Below are positions 1 to 5,190 of a stretch of DNA of 5,973 nucleotides, piece after piece. The stretch spans positions 1-5,973 of the forward strand of contig CAYLLY010000127.1 of the NCBI GenBank assembly GCA_964384595.1. The letters run 5' to 3'. The first letter of the stretch is position 1; every line of letters starts with the position of its first letter. The translations under genes and the position numbers were made by a program. This DNA is from SCTG01 sp964384595. Its GTDB lineage: Bacteria; Nitrospirota; Nitrospiria; Nitrospirales; NS-4. A model generated the notes under the pieces. It did no database searches and was not told the origin of the DNA. It saw only the letters and a list, made by a program, of their open reading frames with translations.

Positions 1-458
1 ACGGTGACGGGATCGCCCGGCTTCACAATCCCCTCGGCCAGCACCCGCGCATAGAGCCGGCTCCATCCCGGATGCTTCTTCTGGTTGATGCGGTTGAAGT
101 TCCCGTCCCGGAACCACTGCGCGTTGAACCGGCACGGCTCGGTGTACTTCACGATCTCCAGGCGCACGGCGTCGCCGATCCGCAATTGGTCCCCCGGCTT
201 GAGCTCGGCCCATTCCAATCCGGCGATCGTGAGGTTTTCGCCGCTCGCGCCCGGCTTGATCGAATGGCCCTCGGCCTGCAGTGCTTCGATCACATCCAGG
301 GAGAAGAGACAGACCGCACGGTCCACGCCGCCGTGGGCCTCAAGGTTTCGCTGCCGATCCCCTGACACACCGTTCACGGTGATGCGGGCCTCCGGCACCG
401 GCGACTTGGGCACGCCGCCGTCGGAGACACTGATCTGGTGAACGCGCGGAGCAGGCAC
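1..458 (-). CDS. MOSC-domain protein, 3' end beyond the window
   Basis: MOSC domains occur at the C-terminus of molybdenum-cofactor sulfurases and in stand-alone YiiM/YuaD-like proteins, where a conserved Cys is thought to carry sulfur or bind cofactor. About 152 residues are visible. An N-terminal VHQISVSDGGVPK (6-18) is followed by GDRQRN (33-38), the hallmark HGGVDRAVCLFS (42-53), GENLTIAGL (73-81), and the conserved Cys in KYTEPCRF (C109). The end, RLYARVLAEGIVKPGDPVT (134-152), is typical of the last part of the fold, so probably only a few to tens of residues are missing. No ATG lies in frame upstream nearby. The best start is GTG at 458-456, giving MPAPRVHQISV, 8 nt after the tonB stop and without a clear Shine-Dalgarno, so it may rely on translational coupling. 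The substrate is unknown. The domain call is firm; a link to the TonB genes is not shown beyond cotranscription. Confidence 0.9.
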   Translation of the reverse strand, partial: MPAPRVHQISVSDGGVPKSPVPEARITVNGVSGDRQRNLEAHGGVDRAVCLFSLDVIEALQAEGHSIKPGASGENLTIAGLEWAELKPGDQLRIGDAVRLEIVKYTEPCRFNAQWFRDGNFNRINQKKHPGWSRLYARVLAEGIVKPGDPVT

Positions 459-466
459 AGAAGAGG

Positions 467-1357
467 TTAGTTGGCCGCCCGGAGATCGAAGCGAACGGGC
501 ATGCGGACCATGCTCTTGACCGCAAAGTTGCCGTCCATGGCCGGAATGAACCGCCAGTCCTTCACGGCGTTCAGCGCCGCCTCGTCGAGGATGGAGTAGC
601 CGGACGTCTTGTGCAGCGTGACGTGCCCCGCCGTGCCGTCCGGCAACACCAATACCTGTAAAACGACCGTGCCTTCCCAGCCTGCTTCGCGGGCCGCACG
701 AGGATAGTCGGGACGCGGGTTATTCCCTGAGCGCACTTTCGATCGTACGGCGCCGGCCTCCGGCGCGGAGTCCCGAAGCAGCCGTGCCTGCCCGGAGGAG
801 ACTCCGGGAAGGGGACGGCTGAAGGACACCTCCCCTGCACTCGCAGTCAGGGCCACCATCGGCTCCATCCCCTCCGGCACGATGAACGTCGCTGTCTCAG
901 CAAAGACGGCGGCCGGAGCCGTGGCAGGAGCCAGAGTCCGCGGGAGATCCATAAACGACGGGGGCGCTTCGGATACGGCCGCGACCGGCTCGGTTGGCGC
1001 CACCGGAAACGGCGAACCCGCCGGCAAGGCCACAGGCCTAGCAACGGGCCTGACGCGCGAGGAGACCGCGGCAACGGAGCGCGGCGACGCCCGCTTCATC
1101 GCCGTCTGACGTGCGTGCGGAGCGGACGCCTGCTTAACGCCGGACTTGGAACGGACACGCTTAAGACGGGCGACAGGGGCGTGTTTGGCATCCACCAGGT
1201 CTACTTTTATCCCCTGGTTCGGCACCGCCGGCGTGACCTTCGTGGACAGCGGGAAGGTGCCGAGCGCCGCCACCGCCAGGCCGTGCAGCGCCAGGGACAG
1301 CGCGACCGGTAAGCCGAACGGCCGGCGCAACATCGACGTTCCCGCCGGGCCGGTCAT
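467..1357 (-). CDS. tonB: TonB family energy transducer, inner-membrane anchored
   Basis: This 296-residue TonB family protein should span the periplasm and pass proton-motive-force energy from ExbB/ExbD to outer-membrane receptors. Residues 16-35 form one hydrophobic segment containing S21-x3-H25-G, the same spacing as the essential Ser16/His20 of E. coli TonB. Residues 55-150 are an Arg/Lys- then Ala/Pro-rich linker. Residues 214-292 are the TonB C-terminal domain, with YPRAAREAGWEGTVVL, LPDGT, SGYSILDEAALNAVKDWRF and a final PVRFDL strand. The ATG overlaps the TPR gene's TGA by 4 bp (ATGA), and GGGAG at 1366-1370 sits 8 nt upstream, supporting this start over Met9. No exbB or exbD is visible, so those partners must be encoded elsewhere. 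The C-terminal ~100 residues are paralogous to the protein at 2403-3020. The gene symbol is by family; the receptor served is unknown. Confidence 0.92.
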   Translation of the reverse strand: MTGPAGTSMLRRPFGLPVALSLALHGLAVAALGTFPLSTKVTPAVPNQGIKVDLVDAKHAPVARLKRVRSKSGVKQASAPHARQTAMKRASPRSVAAVSSRVRPVARPVALPAGSPFPVAPTEPVAAVSEAPPSFMDLPRTLAPATAPAAVFAETATFIVPEGMEPMVALTASAGEVSFSRPLPGVSSGQARLLRDSAPEAGAVRSKVRSGNNPRPDYPRAAREAGWEGTVVLQVLVLPDGTAGHVTLHKTSGYSILDEAALNAVKDWRFIPAMDGNFAVKSMVRMPVRFDLRAAN

Positions 1358-2406
1358 TTCTTGAACTCCCGCACGATGCGCTGCACCCGTTCATCCGTGC
1401 CGCCCAGTTCGAGATATTTTTTGTACGTCGCGAGCGCCCGCACGGTATCCCGCATATGGAATTCGTAAAACACGCCGAGGTTGTAATAGGCCTCCGCCAA
1501 CGTCGGCCGCAGGCGAATGGCCTCTTCGTACGCCTGCTCCGCGTCGTGGAATTTCCGCTGGAGGGCGTAGACGACGCCCAGATTCATGTGGGCGTCGGCG
1601 TAGTCCGGCCTGAGCTTCACGGTCGTCCTGAACTCCTGCGCCGCCGTCTCCAGCTCGCCTTTCGATTTGAGAATGAACCCGAGATTGTAATGCGCGTCCA
1701 CGAAGTCCGGCCGCGCCGCGACGGCCTTCCGGTAGGCCTGCTCCGCTTCGGGCGAACTGTTGGCCTTCTCGGCGATCGTGCCCAGCAGGTAGTGCGCATC
1801 GGCGTGATCCGGCTTGAGCTTGACCAGCTTCGTCAGCAGGTCCCTGGCTTCCTGGCTCCGTCCCTGGGACTCGTAGAGATAGCCGAGCGCATAGAGCGCC
1901 TCCAGATGATCCGGTTTGAGGGCCAGGATCTGGCCGTAGGCCGTCACGGCCTTGGGATACGCTTGCTGCCGCTCGTACAATTGCGCGAGCGCGATCAGCG
2001 CCTCCTCATACTTCGGGTGGGTGGCCAGCGCCTTCTTCAATTCCTGCTCGGCCTCAACCGGCTTGCCCTGGACCTGATAGACCAGCCCGAGGTTGTAAAA
2101 GGCCTCGGCGAAATTCGGATTGAGCTCAATGGCTTTCTTGAAGGAGTCGGCCGCGTCGGCGAAGCGGCGCTGGCCGTTCGCGTAGACGATGCCCAGGAGG
2201 TGGTACGCCTCGGGAAATTTCGGGCGGATTTCGATCGCCTTGCGGAGGGACTCGGCGGCCACGTCGTACTTGCCCTGGGACGCCTGGGTCATGCCCTGGC
2301 TGTAAAATTTCTTGGCTTCGTCCACCGCGGCGGATGCGGGGCCGTTCCAGAGAAGTCCCAGCGCCAGCATTCCGGCAAGCGCCACGATGCGGAGTCGCGC
2401 GCTCAT
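1354..2406 (-). CDS. Periplasmic TPR-repeat protein (nine repeats)
   Basis: This 350-residue protein is a signal peptide followed almost entirely by tetratricopeptide repeats, a protein-interaction scaffold. Residues 1-27 are a classical signal peptide (MSARLRIVALAGMLALGLLW, then PASA before the cut). Nine TPR units of about 34 residues start near 29, 65, 100, 135, 169, 203, 237, 271 and 305. They show the usual pattern of a small residue after Tyr/Leu (for example EAFYNLGLVY, DAHMNLGVVY, EAYYNLGVFY) and a Pro at the end of helix B (KLKPD, RLRPT). The tail after 338 is short and charged (VQRIVREFKK). There is no catalytic domain. ATG overlaps the upstream TGA by 4 bp, with AAGGA at 2415-2419 placed 8 nt before it. 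Lying between two TonB-domain genes with ATGA overlaps on both sides, it probably scaffolds or organises the TonB proteins in the periplasm; that role is inferred. Confidence 0.9.
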   Translation of the reverse strand: MSARLRIVALAGMLALGLLWNGPASAAVDEAKKFYSQGMTQASQGKYDVAAESLRKAIEIRPKFPEAYHLLGIVYANGQRRFADAADSFKKAIELNPNFAEAFYNLGLVYQVQGKPVEAEQELKKALATHPKYEEALIALAQLYERQQAYPKAVTAYGQILALKPDHLEALYALGYLYESQGRSQEARDLLTKLVKLKPDHADAHYLLGTIAEKANSSPEAEQAYRKAVAARPDFVDAHYNLGFILKSKGELETAAQEFRTTVKLRPDYADAHMNLGVVYALQRKFHDAEQAYEEAIRLRPTLAEAYYNLGVFYEFHMRDTVRALATYKKYLELGGTDERVQRIVREFKK

Positions 2407-3020
2407 GAACCCCGTCCTTCCTCGCGCGGGCCTTCCTGCTCTTTGAGATCAAATCGCACCGGGACGTCCACCACCGTCGCGAACGAGAACGCGCCGTCGG
2501 TCGGAGGCGCGAACCGCCACCGTTTCACCGCGGTCAGGGCGGCCTCGTCCAGCGTGAGATAGCCGGACGTCCGGTGGACGGAGACTTCGCCCACGGTCCC
2601 GTCGGCATGGACCTCAACTCGCAGCACGACGGTTCCCTCCCACCCCATTTCACGGGCCCGTTTGGGATACGGCGGGCGCATCGCCTCCAGATAGCGGGGA
2701 CGGGTCCGCACCCCCTTCGTCGCTGCCGTGTCGTCCCGAAGCACCGACCGGGAGCGAGGCGGCACTGGATGGGGCGGTTCGGGCTGAACCTGCACGCCGA
2801 CGCTCTCGGGAGGAAGAGGTATCGCGGCGGACATATCAGGAAGCGGCATGGGGATGGCTCGCCTGGGCGGCGCGATCCGGGAGGCCGTCACCTCGACTTC
2901 GTCCAATTGCTGGACCGCCTCCGGCTCCTTGGGAACCGCCTTGGTATCCGCGGCGACCGCGGGCCCTGCCAGCAGACACAGGGCCACGGGCAAGAAGAGA
3001 CTGCCGGGTCGAATCCGCAT
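2403..3020 (-). CDS. Secreted TonB C-terminal-domain protein with a TonB-box-like segment
   Basis: This 205-residue protein has an unusual layout. Residues 1-23 are a signal peptide with AVA before the cut, and the S-x3-H motif of a TonB anchor is absent. Residues 39-48, LDEVEVTASR (2877-2906), look like the TonB box at the start of mature TonB-dependent receptors. Residues 50-92 are Pro-rich. Residues 115-192 are a TonB C-terminal domain (YPKRAREMGWEGTVVL, HADGT, SGYLTLDEAALTAVKRWRF, PVRFDL). By hand count, 49 of 77 aligned positions in this domain match the anchored TonB downstream, without gaps. The tail (193-205) is charged. AAGGA at 3031-3035 lies 10 nt before the ATG, and the stop overlaps the TPR start (ATGA). 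The family call is secure. The mode of action is not: the signal peptide might stay uncleaved and serve as the anchor, making this an ordinary TonB-like transducer. Confidence 0.88.
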   Translation of the reverse strand: MRIRPGSLFLPVALCLLAGPAVAADTKAVPKEPEAVQQLDEVEVTASRIAPPRRAIPMPLPDMSAAIPLPPESVGVQVQPEPPHPVPPRSRSVLRDDTAATKGVRTRPRYLEAMRPPYPKRAREMGWEGTVVLRVEVHADGTVGEVSVHRTSGYLTLDEAALTAVKRWRFAPPTDGAFSFATVVDVPVRFDLKEQEGPREEGRGS

Positions 3021-3040
3021 ATTGAGGCGATCCTTACAGA

Positions 3041-3053
3041 TTACAACTTATAA
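3041..3053. promoter_or_regulatory. 13-bp near-palindrome upstream of the TonB-box/TonB-domain gene
   Basis: TTACAACTTATAA reads as TTACAA and its near reverse complement TTATAA around a central C, with one mismatched pair. It sits 21 nt before the ATG at 3020 and its TTACAA half recurs at 3093-3098. It is shaped like an operator half-site pair, but short AT-rich palindromes are common and no regulator is identified. Confidence 0.2.
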
Positions 3054-3068
3054 CTCAGAACGCCTCAT

Positions 3069-3098
3069 ACCATAGCGCAATCGGCGTGCTCGTTACAA
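3069..3098 (-). promoter_or_regulatory. Weak promoter candidate before the TonB-box/TonB-domain gene
   Basis: In the 95-nt gap after the tlpA-like gene, TTGTAA (3093-3098) and TATGGT (3069-3074) lie 18 nt apart on the minus strand, each a 4/6 match to consensus. The gap is AT-richer than the genes around it, which fits a second transcription start. Matches this weak occur by chance, so it is only a candidate. Confidence 0.25.
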
Positions 3099-3115
3099 CA
3101 GAGAGCTTTTTATGC

Positions 3116-3631
3116 TCAGCGTCGAGCGGAGGGGGCGGACTCTCCGTACCGTTTGACCAGGTCGGCGATCCGCTCCTCGGTCAGCAAACTGCCGAAGATC
3201 TGCTCCCGCACGATGCCCTGACGGTCCACGATGAAACTGGCGGGCAATCCGACCACGCCGTACCGGTTCGCCACGCGGTTGTCGTGATCCATCACCACCG
3301 GGAACGTGTGGCCGTGGGACCGGACGTGCTCGATGACTTTCTCCGTATCCTCCAGCTCGTTGACGGCCAGGACGACAAGGCCCTGCCCGCGCAGCTTGTC
3401 GTAGCTGGCCTGCATGGCCGGCATCTCATCCTTGCAGGGCTTGCACCACGTCGCCCAGAAATTCAGGAGCACAATCTTGCCGCGAAGGTCGGAGAGCCTG
3501 ACCTCCTGCCCCTGGAGATCCTTGAGCGTAATCTCCGGCGCCGGGCCGCCGACCAGAGGGGGACGCCCCGCCATGCCGAGCAGGCCCAGCGCACTCACGA
3601 CCATCACGACCGAGAACAGCAGCTTTCTCAT
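3116..3631 (-). CDS. TlpA/ResA-type periplasmic thiol:disulfide oxidoreductase
   Basis: This thioredoxin-fold protein of the TlpA/ResA/CcmG group exchanges disulfides in the periplasm, often for cytochrome c or copper-site maturation. In the 171-residue form, residues 1-22 are a hydrophobic signal or anchor. Residues 32-50 (PEITLKDLQGQEVRLSDLR) are the usual AhpC/TSA-like entry, followed by GKIVLLNFWATWCKPC with redox cysteines C63 and C66 (WCKPC). The cis-Pro loop is VVGLPASFIVD (P130). Length is normal. Start choice: the frame is open up to a TTG at 3649, with ATG at 3646 and ATG at 3631. GAGGAG at 3637-3642 lies 5 nt before the 3631 ATG, so I prefer that one. The ATG at 3646 would share one base with the barrel gene's TGA. 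The gene directly follows the Cys-bearing barrel, suggesting a shared thiol or metal function. The exact client is unknown, so no specific gene name is given. Confidence 0.92.
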   Translation of the reverse strand: MRKLLFSVVMVVSALGLLGMAGRPPLVGGPAPEITLKDLQGQEVRLSDLRGKIVLLNFWATWCKPCKDEMPAMQASYDKLRGQGLVVLAVNELEDTEKVIEHVRSHGHTFPVVMDHDNRVANRYGVVGLPASFIVDRQGIVREQIFGSLLTEERIADLVKRYGESAPSARR

Positions 3632-3636
3632 ACGCA

Positions 3637-3642
3637 CTCCTC
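3637..3642 (-). promoter_or_regulatory. Shine-Dalgarno GAGGAG deciding the tlpA-like start
   Basis: GAGGAG on the minus strand lies 5 nt before ATG 3631-3629. It lies downstream of the alternative ATG (3646) and TTG (3649), so it cannot serve them. It therefore favours the 171-residue form of the TlpA-like protein. Confidence 0.6.
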
Positions 3643-3645
3643 GCA

Positions 3646-4728
3646 TCAATTCAACGCCATCGACACGCCGCCCAGGAACCCGGTCTGCTGCTGCAGCCCA
3701 CCGTTGAAGTCCCGCGTGATGGGAACCTGCGCATGGAAGTAAACCGTGGTTCGCTCGCCCACCGCCACCGAGACGCCGGGGGAAAACGCCAACATGGTTG
3801 AGCCGGTGTTCGGCACCGGCCGCCGTTTCAACTCAGGATCAATCACTTCCGGATCACCCGGGAACCCCGCATCCCCCTGGAACAAGGCCTGCCTCAGGTC
3901 TCCGGTGAACTCGTCGTGCACCACGTACCGCCAGTTGAACTGGCCGGTCAACGTGACGACTTTGAGTGTCTTCACATTCACACCCCCGCTCAAAACGTAC
4001 TCGTCGCCGAAACGGTACGAGTTCGCGCCCGTGAACGTGCGCCGATAGGACAGGCTCGCGAACTGGTTCAAGCTGTGCGGGATCAGCTCATAGGACTGGT
4101 GGACCGACGCTACGACGCCCCACGACCGCCGGCCCATCTGGAGGGTCGGCTCCTGCAACTGGCCCTCGCTGTTCCTGGCGTGGGAGTCCCCCGTCGGCAG
4201 GTCCACGCCGAAACCGAGCACGAGCAGGCTCCGCAGGGTCGGCAGGATGCTGTACTTGCCCGTGAGCCGGATGTCCCCCAGCCCGTTATCCGTAAACGAT
4301 TCGAAGTTCCCTACTCCTCCGTTCTCTTCGCCCACTTCAATGAGGTGGGTGTGTTTCAACTTGCGGTAGGGAAGGGTCAGCTCGACAGTCAGCCGGTCCG
4401 TCAGCCCGTAATTCACGTCCAAGGTGTAAAACTGGCTGATCGTCCGCTGCTCGAGATGTTCATTGAGAATGACCCGCCGTCGACGCTGGTCCACGGCCGC
4501 CACACGGCCGCTGACGCCGTCCGACTGACCCGCTGACGCATAGGAATAGCGAAGGTCCATCGACAATTGCCCTTTCGGCTGCACGCCGGCTTCCGAGCCG
4601 GTGACGAGAAAACAGGAGGCTGACCCGCAGCTTGCGGTCGCCTCGTAAGTTCCGCCTATCAACAACGCCAGTGCCACAAGGGCGCCGAGTCCGGCCGCAG
4701 ACGGCCGGACACAGTACTTTACCTCCAT
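3646..4728 (-). CDS. Outer-membrane beta-barrel protein with a CGSASC motif
   Basis: This 360-residue protein is a predicted outer-membrane barrel of the broad transporter-like/porin-like class. Residues 1-33 form a signal peptide (basic start, AAGLGALVALALLIGG core, ATAS near the cut). The mature N-terminus begins with SCGSASCF, placing Cys34 and Cys39 together in a likely disulfide or metal pair. The rest alternates amphipathic strands and loops: FYTLDVNYGLTDRLTVELTL, GLGDIRLTGKY (150-160), LVLGFGVDLPTGDS, TLTGQFNWRYVV, STMLAFSPGVSVAV, and a terminal strand GFLGGVSMALN. The start is ATG 4728, with AAAGGAG at 4735-4741 six nt upstream. The frame extends to 4773, but that extension runs through an intergenic palindrome. 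I recall similar barrels with a SCGSAxC start next to TlpA-like genes in other Gram-negatives, but cannot check this here. The substrate is unknown; the barrel call is good, any transport claim weak. Confidence 0.8.
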   Translation of the reverse strand: MEVKYCVRPSAAGLGALVALALLIGGTYEATASCGSASCFLVTGSEAGVQPKGQLSMDLRYSYASAGQSDGVSGRVAAVDQRRRRVILNEHLEQRTISQFYTLDVNYGLTDRLTVELTLPYRKLKHTHLIEVGEENGGVGNFESFTDNGLGDIRLTGKYSILPTLRSLLVLGFGVDLPTGDSHARNSEGQLQEPTLQMGRRSWGVVASVHQSYELIPHSLNQFASLSYRRTFTGANSYRFGDEYVLSGGVNVKTLKVVTLTGQFNWRYVVHDEFTGDLRQALFQGDAGFPGDPEVIDPELKRRPVPNTGSTMLAFSPGVSVAVGERTTVYFHAQVPITRDFNGGLQQQTGFLGGVSMALN

Positions 4729-4734
4729 CGCGTT

Positions 4735-4830
4735 CTCCTTTAACAACCGTAGGGGCGTGATTGACACGCCCATCGGGGCGCAATGAATTGCGTCCCTACA
4801 ACAAACATGGGTTGCGTTGGTTGTTAGGAG
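4735..4830 (-). promoter_or_regulatory. Inverted repeat that can mask the barrel gene's ribosome-binding site
   Basis: TAACAACC (4741-4748) and GGTTGTTA (4819-4826) are a perfect 8-bp inverted repeat, extended by CTCC (4735-4738) against GGAG (4827-4830) with a 2-nt bulge. In the minus-strand transcript the AAAGGAG ribosome-binding site of the barrel gene would pair with sequence around the stop codon of the preceding small gene. ACAACAAAC (4798-4806) can instead pair with GTTGGTTGT (4816-4824; one mismatch), a mutually exclusive fold. Ribosomes finishing the small gene would open the masking stem, so translational coupling is plausible. Function is inferred from pairing only. Confidence 0.4.
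4749..4799. repeat. Nested palindromic intergenic repeat (two hairpins inside GTAGGG/CCCTAC)
   Basis: Outer arms GTAGGG (4749-4754) and CCCTAC (4794-4799) are exact reverse complements. Inside are two hairpins. GGGCGTG (4753-4759) pairs with CACGCCC (4765-4771) over a 5-nt loop. GGGGCGCAAT (4775-4784) pairs with ATTGCGTCCC (4787-4796) over a 2-nt loop, with one G-T pair. Elements with GTAGGGGCG...CGCCCCTAC ends are, from memory, common dispersed intergenic repeats in several bacterial phyla, so this is probably one copy of a REP- or MITE-like family. Only one copy is present here. It has no T-tract, so it is not a typical terminator. Confidence 0.6.
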
Positions 4831-5129
4831 AGAACGGGAGGGGCGCGGGCCTGGAGCGTCGAACAGGAATCGAACGAGCGCAGGCCGCTCAGGAACGGCA
4901 GCGCGTTTTCTTCATTGAGCGTAACGGTCGCCGCATGGACGACGGCCGTCGTGACCGCGCCGGCCGTCGCGCACATCCACGCGCAGACGCCCGTGGCATG
5001 CATGCCTCCCGTGTGGTGGGCCGCATGCTGGACCTCGTGCGCGAAGGCGATGCCGGTCGTCGCCCCTAACATCAGGAGGACGGCCACCGCCAGCATCAGC
5101 GCAATCGGTCTGAGATGCGAACGGATCAT
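4824..5129 (-). CDS. Small secreted His/Met/Cys-rich protein, possibly metal-binding
   Basis: This 101-residue protein is of no family I can name with certainty. Residues 1-30 form a strong signal peptide (IALMLAVAVLLMLGATTG core, AFA before the cut). The mature start is dense in potential metal ligands: H31, H35, H38, H39, M43, H44, C49, M52, C53. Residues 54-70 are a mildly hydrophobic Ala/Val/Thr stretch with H65. A third Cys lies at 89, and the protein ends ARAPPVLS. The overall look recalls short copper-associated DUF2946-like proteins, but that is only a resemblance. The ATG at 5129 is preceded by a weak AGGG at 5137-5140 (7 nt), just behind a good promoter. It is the first gene of the run leading to the barrel and the thioredoxin. 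The signal peptide, ligand clustering and promoter support a real gene; the metal role is inferred. Confidence 0.75.
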   Translation of the reverse strand: MIRSHLRPIALMLAVAVLLMLGATTGIAFAHEVQHAAHHTGGMHATGVCAWMCATAGAVTTAVVHAATVTLNEENALPFLSGLRSFDSCSTLQARAPPVLS

Positions 5130-5154
5130 TGGTACGCCCTAAGAACTGAAAATC

Positions 5155-5183
5155 ATCTTAGCGATTTGGGGCGGCCCTGTCAA
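5155..5183 (-). promoter_or_regulatory. Sigma70-type promoter for the small secreted protein and operon
   Basis: On the minus strand a perfect -35 TTGACA (5178-5183) is followed after 17 nt by TAAGAT (5155-5160), a 4/6 match to the -10 consensus. Initiation would fall near 5148, giving an untranslated leader of about 18 nt before the ATG at 5129. It lies between the SUMF1-fold gene's stop and the small secreted gene, the expected place for an operon promoter. This is the best promoter seen in the window. Confidence 0.65.
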
Positions 5184-5190
5184 TTACGGA

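Noticed and set aside
1456..2562. A 368-codon open frame on the plus strand opposite the TPR gene
   Set aside because: It is a long antisense frame produced by GC-rich codon use and repeated TPR codons. Its Arg/Leu/Val/Gly-rich translation has no recognisable domain, and the minus strand carries an unmistakable signal peptide and nine TPRs.
2976..2987. A lipoprotein cleavage site at Cys15 of the TonB-box/TonB-domain protein
   Set aside because: The residues before Cys are V-A-L, with Leu at -1 where Gly, Ala or Ser is required; AVA at 21-23 fits ordinary signal peptidase cleavage better.
3101..3115. T-run GCTTTTTATGC as a terminator near the thioredoxin gene's end
   Set aside because: The T-run is on the plus strand, no plus-strand gene ends there, and no stem precedes it. 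On the minus strand it is an A-run.
3086..3742. A 218-codon plus-strand open frame opposite the thioredoxin gene
   Set aside because: It mirrors a well-defined TlpA-type gene with WCKPC and runs across two gene junctions; its translation has no domain I recognise.
3916..4536. A 206-codon plus-strand open frame opposite the barrel gene
   Set aside because: It is wholly antisense to a coherent secreted barrel protein, and its product is an Arg/Val/Pro/Gln-rich shadow without domain features.
4729..4773. An N-terminal extension of the barrel gene to ATG 4773
   Set aside because: The extra codons run through the intergenic palindrome, whereas ATG 4728 has AAAGGAG six nt upstream and begins a normal signal peptide.
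4749..4799. Rho-independent terminator after the small secreted gene
   Set aside because: The stems are strong, but neither strand has a T-tract after them, and the next gene's ribosome-binding site follows immediately.
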